64,000 bases of DNA from MR-S7 sp000400995 (lineage in GTDB: Bacteria > Pseudomonadota > Gammaproteobacteria > Burkholderiales > Burkholderiaceae_C): assembly GCF_045291395.1 (NCBI RefSeq), contig NZ_CP152342.1, positions 3,100,001 to 3,164,000 of the forward strand, given 5' to 3'. The position numbers and the translations under genes were made by a program. Within the stretch, counting starts at the first letter, position 1. Every line of letters begins with the position of its first letter. Below are positions 57,553-64,000 of the stretch, in pieces. The notes beneath the pieces are model-generated. The model saw nothing but the letters and a program-made list of their open reading frames with translations. It was not told the origin of the DNA and did not search any database.

Positions 57553-58716
57553 TTATTTCTTGTCGCTGCCCGGCACCTTGCCTTCCACGCCCTGGACGTA
57601 GAAGTTGATGCCGGTGAGGAATTTGTCGTCGGCCGCCGCGTCCTTCTCCAGCACGGATTTGCCGGCGTTGTCCACGATCGGGCCCTTCCAGATCACGAAG
57701 CTGCCGTCCTTCAGGCCGGCCTTCGCCTCTTCGACCTTGGACTTGATCTCGGCAGGCACGTCCTCGGCGATGGAGACGAGGTCGATCGCACCTTCCTTCA
57801 CGCCCCACCAGCTCTGACCCGTGGCCCAGGTGCCGTCGAGCACGTCCTTGGTGGCCTTGATGTAGTACGGCGCCCAGTTGATGACGGCCGAGCCCAGGTG
57901 GGCCTTGGGGCCGTAGGCGGTCATGTCCGAATCCCAGCCGAAGGCGCGCTTGCCCTTTTCCTCAGCGGTCTTGAGCACGGCGGGCGAGTCGGTGTTCTGG
58001 AACAGCACGTCGGCGCCGCCGTTGATGAGCGACGTGGCGGCCTCGGTCTCCTTAGGCGGGCTGAACCATTCGTTGACCCACACGACCTTGGTCTTGATCT
58101 TGGGGTTCACGCTCTGCGCGCCCAGCGTGAAGCTGTTGATGTTGCGGATCACCTCGGGAATCGGCACCGAGCCGACCACGCCCAGCGTGCCCGTCTTGGT
58201 CATGCCACCGGCGATGATGCCCGCGAGGTATGCACCCTCGTAGGTGCGGCTGTCGTAGGTGCGCACGTTCTCGCTGGTCTTGTAGCCGGTGGCGTGCTCG
58301 AACTTCACGTCCTTGAATTCGCCGCCCAGCTTCTGCATCACGTCCATGTAGCCGAAGGTGGTGCCGAAGACCAGCTTGTTGCCCTGCGTGACCATGTCGC
58401 GCAGCACGCGCTCGGCGTCGGGGCCCTCGGGCACGCTTTCGACGTAGCTGGTCTGGATCTTGTCGCCGAACTCGGCTTCGAGCTTCTTGCGCGCCTGGTC
58501 GTGCGCGAAGGACCAGCCGCCGTCGCCCACGGGGCCGACGTAGGCGAAGCTGATCTTCAGCGGCTCGGGCTTGGCCGCAGGCGCAGCGGCCGGTGCCGGC
58601 TCGGCCGGAGCGGCGGGCGCCGGCTCTTCCTTCTTGCCGCAGCCCACGAGGGCCGCGGCGGCGACGGCCGACAGCGCGGCCATCTGGAGCAGGGAGCGTT
58701 TGTGCAAATCAGTCAT
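57553..58716 (-). CDS. BMP-family ABC transporter binding lipoprotein 1
   Basis: 387 residues. Lipobox LVGC (Cys about 26), then an Ala/Pro/Glu linker. BMP/PnrA family: ISFAYVGPVGDGGWSFAHDQ, NKLVFGTTFGYMDVMQKLGG, GTLGVVGSVPIPEVIRNINS and EWFSPPKETEAATSLINGGA. Family members bind nucleosides (PnrA/Med) or related compounds. It is a close paralogue of the protein at 58794-59948, and the two are the last genes of a five-gene ABC operon. Confidence 0.92.
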   Translation of the reverse strand: MTDLHKRSLLQMAALSAVAAAALVGCGKKEEPAPAAPAEPAPAAAPAAKPEPLKISFAYVGPVGDGGWSFAHDQARKKLEAEFGDKIQTSYVESVPEGPDAERVLRDMVTQGNKLVFGTTFGYMDVMQKLGGEFKDVKFEHATGYKTSENVRTYDSRTYEGAYLAGIIAGGMTKTGTLGVVGSVPIPEVIRNINSFTLGAQSVNPKIKTKVVWVNEWFSPPKETEAATSLINGGADVLFQNTDSPAVLKTAEEKGKRAFGWDSDMTAYGPKAHLGSAVINWAPYYIKATKDVLDGTWATGQSWWGVKEGAIDLVSIAEDVPAEIKSKVEEAKAGLKDGSFVIWKGPIVDNAGKSVLEKDAAADDKFLTGINFYVQGVEGKVPGSDKK

Positions 58717-58793
58717 GGGTTTCCTTCGGGAAATGAAGAGGAGGAGCAGCCAGGCGCGGCGCCGGACTGCCTATGCTTACACAAAATCCGTGC

Positions 58794-59948
58794 CTACTTG
58801 CCCTCGGCGCCCGGCACCTTGCCTTCGACACCGGCGACGTAGAAGTTGATGCCGGTGAGGAACGGCAGATCGGCCACCTGGCCCGCGGCCAGCAGCTCCT
58901 TGCCGGTGTTGTCCTTGATGGGACCGGCCCAGACGGCGAAGCTGCCGTCCTTCAGGCCCGCGCGGGCCTTCTCGACGCGGTCCTTGATTTCCTGGGGCAC
59001 GTCGTCGGCGATCTTCAGTAGGTCGATCGCGCCTTCCTTCACGCCCCACCAGAAGTTGCCGCCCTGCCAGTTGCCCGCGAGCGTGTCCTCGACCACCTTG
59101 GAGTAGTACGGCGTCCAGTCGACCACGGCCGAGCCCAGGTGAGCCTTGGGCGCGAAGGCGCTCATGTCGCCGTCCTTGCCGAAGGCGCGGGCGCCGCGTT
59201 CCTCGGCCGTCTTGAGCACGGCGGGCGAGTTGGTGTTCTGGTACATCACGTCCACGCCGCCGTTGATCAGCGAGGTGGCGGCCTCAGCCTCCTTGGGCGG
59301 GCTGAACCATTCGTTCACCCAGACCACCTTGGCCTTGATGGACGGGTCCACGCTCTGCGCGCCGAGCACGAAGCTGTTGATGTTGCGCACCACTTCGGGG
59401 ATCGGCACCGAAGCCACCACGCCCACGGTCTTGGTCTTGGTCATGCCGCCCGCGACGATGCCGGCGAGGTAGGCTCCCTCGAAGGTTTTGGTGTCGTAGG
59501 TCGCCACGTTGGCGGCCTGCTTGTAGCCCGTGGCGTGCTCGAACTTCACGTCCGGCAGGTCGGCCGCCACCTTCTGCACGTATTCCTGGAAGCCGAAGCT
59601 GGTCGCAAAGATCAGCTTGTTGCCCTGGCCGGCCATGTCGCGCAGCACGCGCTCGGCGTCGGCGCTCTCGGGCACGCTCTCGACGAAGGAGGTTTCCACC
59701 TTGCCTGCGAACTTCTCCTGGATGGCCTTGCGGCCCAGGTCGTGCTGGAAGGTCCAGCCGCCGTCGCCGATGGGGCTCACGTACATAAAGCCGATCTTGA
59801 GCTTGTCCGCCGCGGGCGCGGCAGCCGGGGCCGGCGCCGCAGCGGGTGCAGGCGCCTCCTCCTTCTTGCCGCAGGCGGCCAGCGTGGCCAGCGTCACGGC
59901 CGACAGGGCCACGGCCTTCAACAGGGAGCGTTTGTTCAGTGCATTCAT
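58794..59948 (-). CDS. BMP-family ABC transporter binding lipoprotein 2
   Basis: 384 residues from the ATG at 59948. Lipobox LAAC, Ala/Pro linker, then IGFMYVSPIGDGGWTFQHDL, NKLIFATSFGFQEYVQKVAA and VGVVASVPIPEVVRNINSFV. About two thirds or more of the positions look identical to the neighbour, so this is a local duplication. It lies downstream of the two permease genes. Different linker and binding-loop residues suggest the two proteins may recognise different ligands. Confidence 0.92.
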   Translation of the reverse strand: MNALNKRSLLKAVALSAVTLATLAACGKKEEAPAPAAAPAPAAAPAADKLKIGFMYVSPIGDGGWTFQHDLGRKAIQEKFAGKVETSFVESVPESADAERVLRDMAGQGNKLIFATSFGFQEYVQKVAADLPDVKFEHATGYKQAANVATYDTKTFEGAYLAGIVAGGMTKTKTVGVVASVPIPEVVRNINSFVLGAQSVDPSIKAKVVWVNEWFSPPKEAEAATSLINGGVDVMYQNTNSPAVLKTAEERGARAFGKDGDMSAFAPKAHLGSAVVDWTPYYSKVVEDTLAGNWQGGNFWWGVKEGAIDLLKIADDVPQEIKDRVEKARAGLKDGSFAVWAGPIKDNTGKELLAAGQVADLPFLTGINFYVAGVEGKVPGAEGK

Positions 59949-59983
59949 TGGAAGTTCTTCGGAAGGAATGGAAAACGAAAAAA

Positions 59984-60904
59984 CTAGCTGCCGGGATAGA
60001 ACGGCTTGCCCAGCGAGGCCGGCATGTTCGCACGGATCCAGGCCGGGTTGCGCGAGATGAGCGCCAGCACCACGATGGTGGCCACGTAGGGCAGCATGGA
60101 CAGCAGCTGGCTCGCCACCTGCACGCCCGTGGCCTGCAGGTGGAACTGCAGCATGGTCACGCCGCCGAACAGGTACGCGCCCAGCAGCACGCGCGCCGGC
60201 CGCCAGGTGGCGAAGGTGGTGAGCGCCAGCGCGATCCAGCCGCGCCCGGCCACCATGCCCTCCACCCACAGCGGCGTGTACACCGTGGAGACGTAGGCGC
60301 CCGCCAGCCCGCAGAGCGCGCCGCCGGCCATCACCGCAGCGAGGCGGATGCGGCGCACCGGGTAGCCCAGCGCGTGGGCCGACTCGGGCGACTCGCCCAC
60401 CGAACGCAGCACCAGCCCCGCACGCGTGCGGTAGAGGAACCAGACCATGAGCAGCGCCAGCACCACGGTGAGGTAGACCAGCGGGTGCTGGCGGAACAGC
60501 GCCTGCCCCACCACGGGCAGGTCGCCCAGCGCCGGCCAGGAGAACTTGGGCGTCTCGGGCAGCTTGGCCTGCACGTAGCTGATGCCCGCGAAGGCCGAGA
60601 ACCCGACGCCGAACAGCGACAGCGCCAGCCCCGTGGCGTACTGGTTGGTGTTGAACCAGATCACCAGCACCCCGAAGATGGCCGCCAGCAGCGCCCCGGC
60701 GGCCATGCCGGCCAGCAGCCCCAGGAAGAAGCTGCCCGTGTGCACCACCGTAGCGAAGGCCGCGATGGCCGCGCAGAGCATCATGCCCTCGGCGCCCAGG
60801 TTGACGATGCCTGCCTTCTCGTTGATGAGCAGGCCCAGCGCTGCGATGGCCAGCACCGTGCCGGCGCTCAGCGTGCTGCCCAGCAGCAATGCGTACGATT
60901 CCAT
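59984..60904 (-). CDS. BMP-type ABC transporter permease 2 (NupQ-like)
   Basis: 306 residues with about eight to ten hydrophobic helices. GLLINEKAGIVNLGAEGMML and FSWPALGDLPVVG are typical of the second permease of nucleoside-type BMP transporters; GRGWIALALTTFATWRPARV is the family's coupling segment. Its ATG overlaps the stop of permease 1 by one base (TGATG). Confidence 0.9.
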   Translation of the reverse strand: MESYALLLGSTLSAGTVLAIAALGLLINEKAGIVNLGAEGMMLCAAIAAFATVVHTGSFFLGLLAGMAAGALLAAIFGVLVIWFNTNQYATGLALSLFGVGFSAFAGISYVQAKLPETPKFSWPALGDLPVVGQALFRQHPLVYLTVVLALLMVWFLYRTRAGLVLRSVGESPESAHALGYPVRRIRLAAVMAGGALCGLAGAYVSTVYTPLWVEGMVAGRGWIALALTTFATWRPARVLLGAYLFGGVTMLQFHLQATGVQVASQLLSMLPYVATIVVLALISRNPAWIRANMPASLGKPFYPGS

Positions 60905-61986
60905 CAGCGGGCTCCCCTCGGATCAGTCTTCGCGCCCACCCAGCGCACGCGGTAGGCGATCAGCGTGTCGCACGCCAGCAGCGTGAACAGCAGCAGCCCC
61001 TGGAAAACGCCCGTGAGCGACTTGGGCAGCCCCAGGCGCGACTGCGCCAGTTCGCCGCCGATGTAGAACATGCTCATGAGCAGCGCCGAGAACACCATGC
61101 CCACCGGGTGCAGCCGCCCCACGAAGGCCACGATGATGGCCGCGAAGCCGTAGCCCGCCGGCACGTAGGGCGTGAGCTGGCCGATGGGCCCGGCCACCTC
61201 CAGCGCACCGGCCAGGCCCGCCGCGCCGCCGGAGATGAGCAGCGCGCTCCACAGCGCCCGGCGGCTGGAAAAGCCCGCGTAGCGCGCCGCGGCCGGCGCC
61301 AGCCCGCCCACCTGCAGGGCGAAGCCCGCGCGGGTGCGGAACAGGAACACCCACAGCAGCGCCGCGCCGATGAGCGCCAGCGGCAGCCCGATGGTCACGC
61401 GCGAGCCGGTGAACAGCTTGGGCATCTGCGTCACCCGCTCGAACATCTTGGTCTGCGGGAAATTGAAGCCCATCGGGTCCTTCCAAGGTCCGTAGACCAG
61501 GTAGCCCAGCACCAGCGTGGCCACGTAGACCAGCATCAGGCTCACCAGGATCTCGTTGGCGTTGAAGCGGTCGCGCAGCAGCGCCGTGATGCCGGCCCAC
61601 GCCATGCCGCCCAGCACGCCGGCCAGCAGGATGGCGCCGATGATCCACGGCCCCGTGGTCTTGTCCGCCAGCAGCGCCATGCCGCCGGCCGCCACCGCGC
61701 CGATGACGAACTGCCCCTCGGCGCCGATGTTCCAGACGTTGGAGCGGAAGCACACGGCCAGCCCCAGCGCGATGAGCAGCAGCGGCGTGGCCTTCACGGC
61801 CAGCTCGCCCAGCGCGTACTGCGACTTGACGGGCTCCCAGAAGAACACCTGCAGCCCGCGTACCGGGTCCTTGCCCAGCACCGCGAAGAGCAGCACGCCG
61901 ATCAGCACCGTGATCGCCAGCGCCAGCAGCGGCGATCCATACGTCCACAGCCGCGAGGCCTGGGGGCGCGCCTCAAGCTTGAGCAT
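60904..61986 (-). CDS. BMP-type ABC transporter permease 1 (NupP-like)
   Basis: 360 residues from the ATG at 61986. Multi-helix membrane protein with FRSNVWNIGAEGQFVIGAVA, RDRFNANEILVSLMLVYVAT and YVPAGYGFAAIIVAFVGRLH, matching the larger permease of nucleoside-type BMP systems. It overlaps the ATPase gene by 14 bp upstream and permease 2 by one base downstream. Confidence 0.92.
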   Translation of the reverse strand: MLKLEARPQASRLWTYGSPLLALAITVLIGVLLFAVLGKDPVRGLQVFFWEPVKSQYALGELAVKATPLLLIALGLAVCFRSNVWNIGAEGQFVIGAVAAGGMALLADKTTGPWIIGAILLAGVLGGMAWAGITALLRDRFNANEILVSLMLVYVATLVLGYLVYGPWKDPMGFNFPQTKMFERVTQMPKLFTGSRVTIGLPLALIGAALLWVFLFRTRAGFALQVGGLAPAAARYAGFSSRRALWSALLISGGAAGLAGALEVAGPIGQLTPYVPAGYGFAAIIVAFVGRLHPVGMVFSALLMSMFYIGGELAQSRLGLPKSLTGVFQGLLLFTLLACDTLIAYRVRWVGAKTDPRGAR

Positions 61987-63547
61987 GGTCCACCTCCTGC
62001 TGTGCCAGATGGGCCTGCACGTCGGCATGCCACAGCCCGCTCATCCATTCGCCGATGCGCGCCACCGTGGCCTCTGCGCGCGGCACGGAGGGCGACAGGC
62101 GCCCCTTGGCCAGCACGTAGAGGCGGTCGGAGATCTCGAACAGCTCATCCAGCTCCTCGCTCACCACCAGCACCGCGCAACCCGCGTCGCGCATCTCCAG
62201 CAGCGCCCCGCGGATCTGCGCGGCGGCGCCCACGTCCACGCCCCAGGTGGGCTGGGAGACGATGAACAGCTTGGGCCGCGCACCAATCTCGCGCCCCACG
62301 ATGAATTTCTGCAGGTTGCCGCCCGAGAGCGACTTGGCCGCCGCATCCGGGCCGCCCGCCTTGACCTGGAAGCGCTCGATGATCCCGCGCGCCTGCGCCT
62401 GCAGCTGGCGCATGCGCAGCCAGCCGCCGGGGCCCACGGCGTCGCCGCGCGTGAGCAGCAGGTTGTGCGCCAGGCCCATCGACGGCACGGCGCCGCGGCC
62501 CAGACGCTCCTCGGGCACGAAGTGCAGGCCCAGCGCGCGGCGCTGGCGCGGCCCCAAGCGCTCGGCGTTCTGCCCGCCGATCTGCACCATGCCGGGCGCG
62601 GCACGCGTGTCCTCGCCCGAAAGCGCGTAGAGCAACTCCTTCTGTCCGTTGCCCGAGATGCCCGCGATGCCCACGACCTCGCCCGCGCGCACTTCCAGGT
62701 CGATGTCGTACAGGTCCACGCCGAACTGGTCCACGCGCGGCAGGCTGAGCGCCTGCGTGCGCAGCACCGTGGCGCCCGCGCTGGATTCGCGGTGCGCCAG
62801 CGCCGGCGGCTCGGCGCCGATCATCAGCCGCGAGAGCGAAGCGTTGGATTCCTCGCGCGGGTCGCACACGCCCGTCACGCGGCCCGCGCGCACCACCGTG
62901 CAGGCGGTGCACAGCGCGCGGATCTCGTGCAGCTTGTGGCTGATGTAGAGGATGCTGCAGCCCTCGCCGGCGAGCTTGCGCAGCACCACGAAAAGCTTTT
63001 CCACCGCCTGGGGCGTGAGCACCGAGGTGGGCTCGTCCAGGATCAGCAGCTTCGGGTCGGTCAGCAGCGCGCGGATGATCTCCACGCGCTGCATCTCGCC
63101 CACGCTCAGGGTGTAGACGGGGCGCGCGGGGTCCACGTCCAGCCCGTACTGCGCGGCCGTGGCGGTGATGCGGCGCGCCACCTCGGCCAGTTGCAGGCTC
63201 TTGTCCAGGCCCAGCCACACGTTCTCGGCCACGGTCAGCGTGTCGAACAGGCTGAAGTGCTGGAACACCATGGCGATGCCCAGCGCGCGCGCCTCCTGCG
63301 GGTTGCGCACCTGCACCGGCTTGCCGTCGAAGTGCATGTGGCCCTCGTCGGGCTTGACGGCGCCGTAGATGATCTTCATCAGCGTGGACTTGCCGGCGCC
63401 GTTCTCGCCCAGCACCGCATGCACCTCGCCGGGCTGCACGGTGAGCGAGATGCCGTCGTTGGCCACCACGGCCGGGTATCTCTTGGTAATGCCCGCCAGC
63501 TGCAGCCGCGGCGGCGCGCCGGAAGCGGGAGGAGATGTGGGGTTCAT
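61973..63547 (-). CDS. BMP-type ABC transporter ATPase with two nucleotide-binding domains
   Basis: 524 residues: a tandem ABC protein of the sugar/nucleoside class. The first domain has Walker A VLGENGAGKSTLMKIIYG (about 46-63), signature LSVGEMQRVEI and Walker B LLILDEPTSVL. The second has a degenerate Walker A (GISGNGQKELL) and a signature LSGGNLQKFIVGRE, as in RbsA/NupO-type proteins. First gene of the operon; with an adenosine/adenine deaminase gene about 10 kb away, a purine-nucleoside substrate is plausible but unproven. Confidence 0.94.
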   Translation of the reverse strand: MNPTSPPASGAPPRLQLAGITKRYPAVVANDGISLTVQPGEVHAVLGENGAGKSTLMKIIYGAVKPDEGHMHFDGKPVQVRNPQEARALGIAMVFQHFSLFDTLTVAENVWLGLDKSLQLAEVARRITATAAQYGLDVDPARPVYTLSVGEMQRVEIIRALLTDPKLLILDEPTSVLTPQAVEKLFVVLRKLAGEGCSILYISHKLHEIRALCTACTVVRAGRVTGVCDPREESNASLSRLMIGAEPPALAHRESSAGATVLRTQALSLPRVDQFGVDLYDIDLEVRAGEVVGIAGISGNGQKELLYALSGEDTRAAPGMVQIGGQNAERLGPRQRRALGLHFVPEERLGRGAVPSMGLAHNLLLTRGDAVGPGGWLRMRQLQAQARGIIERFQVKAGGPDAAAKSLSGGNLQKFIVGREIGARPKLFIVSQPTWGVDVGAAAQIRGALLEMRDAGCAVLVVSEELDELFEISDRLYVLAKGRLSPSVPRAEATVARIGEWMSGLWHADVQAHLAQQEVDHAQA

Positions 63548-63590
63548 GCCTGCGATTGTCTCCTAAATCCGTGGTAGTTTTTTGGGTGAA

Positions 63591-63636
63591 ATTGGCATCC
63601 AACGCTTATCCGACAAGCTCAACCAGCTACTCTTTT
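63591..63636 (-). repeat. Dispersed Comamonadaceae-type repeat, copy 10 (degenerate)
   Basis: Reverse orientation: TTGGCATCCAACGCTTATCC, GACAAGCTCAACCAGCTACT. It overlaps the stop codon of the LysR gene at 63627. Confidence 0.6.
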
Positions 63637-64000
63637 CGTAGCGACGAGGCCACCGACCGGATGCACTCGCGCAGCCACATGCCCGCCGCCGAATGGTGCG
63701 AGCGCGCATGCCAGAGCTGGTAATAAAGCAGGCGGGGGAATTCGACGGGGCTGGGCAGCACGACCAGCGGCAGGCGCTCTGCGAAGCGCTCGCAGAACTG
63801 GCGCCCCGTGGTCAGCACCAGCAGGCTGCCCGCCACCATGGAGGGAATCAGGCTGAAGTGCGCGCAGCGCACCGTGATGTTGCGCGCCAGGCCCTGGCCG
63901 TCCAGGTGCGCGTCGATCACCCCGCGCGCGCCGGGGTGCGTGGGCGTGGGCGCGATGTGCTCGGCCGCCAGCCATTCCTCGGGCGTCCAGCCGCGGCGCA
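63627..64000 (-). CDS. LysR-family regulator, C-terminal part (5' end outside window)
   Basis: The frame is open from the right edge to a TAG at 63627. The visible 124 residues are the second half of a LysR effector domain: VRCAHFSLIPSMVAGSLLVL, TTGRQFCERFAERLPLVVLP, and the ending YYQLWHARSHHSAAGMWLRE, CI. WH.R...........WLR is a common C-terminal pattern in this family. The DNA-binding part and target are not visible. Confidence 0.82.
   Translation of the reverse strand, partial: RRGWTPEEWLAAEHIAPTPTHPGARGVIDAHLDGQGLARNITVRCAHFSLIPSMVAGSLLVLTTGRQFCERFAERLPLVVLPSPVEFPRLLYYQLWHARSHHSAAGMWLRECIRSVASSLRKE

Overview
The window is high-GC bacterial chromosome from a betaproteobacterium, most likely family Comamonadaceae (Acidovorax, Alicycliphilus or a relative). 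The basis is the gene families (IPTL-CTERM proteins, a Bug-type binding protein, rpsT-murJ-sirB1 order, kynBUA, gcdR-gcdH-gcdG) and at least ten copies of a short dispersed repeat with a GCGCTTG...CAAGCGC core, of a kind I associate with that family. Genus cannot be fixed from the sequence alone.

Layout. 1-3655: two related AraC regulators flank two IPTL-CTERM surface proteins, one with plant-type leucine-rich repeats. 3756-9356: housekeeping genes valS and galU (+), then tusA-like, NUDIX and cysM (-). 9400-15500: a tRNA-Leu(CAA) followed by a decayed integrated element. It holds arm-type repeats, an integrase scrap, a gene split by an IS3-family (IS407-like) insertion sequence, a truncated nuclease, a third IPTL-CTERM gene, a candidate small RNA with its own promoter and terminator, a 26-codon membrane ORF, and an integrase broken by two frameshifts. 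15559-16978: a small conserved ORF and an LrgA/LrgB pair. 16973-20559: the glutarate/lysine catabolic set (LysR regulator, glutaryl-CoA dehydrogenase, class III CoA-transferase). 20618-26883: small domain proteins, an SDR protein, a ferredoxin-reductase, a Cys-rich copper-storage-like protein, a Bug protein and folK. 26886-32201: pcnB, a HAD phosphatase, hda, purM and an AI-2E-type permease. 32308-38118: a cysteine hydrolase with a GlxA-type regulator, a stress protein, PPK2, a palindromic mobile-element-like block, sirB1 and murJ. 38223-41313: rpsT, DUF3579, argD and argF. 41632-44969: feoA-feoB and a small Cys-rich protein, with a Fur-box-like promoter, between two YkgJ-type proteins. 45074-47908: kynB-kynU-kynA, tryptophan to anthranilate. 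47954-52943: a penicillin-acylase-family lipoprotein, a Rieske oxygenase coupled to an adenosine/adenine deaminase, and a cupin. 53018-57505: an IclR regulator divergent from an amino-acid ABC transporter operon that ends in a flavin oxidase. 57553-63547: a BMP-type (nucleoside-like) ABC system with two paralogous binding proteins. The right edge cuts a LysR gene.

Most genes form short, tightly packed operons with ATGA or TGATG overlaps. Points to look at first: a three-way-junction palindromic element (35425-35705), the candidate small RNA (about 13547-13724), the kynU frameshift that fuses the frame into kynA, the A7 run that leaves a HAD phosphatase without its own stop in front of pcnB, and the family of composite hairpin repeats. 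No CRISPR array, defence operon or secondary-metabolite cluster was seen.
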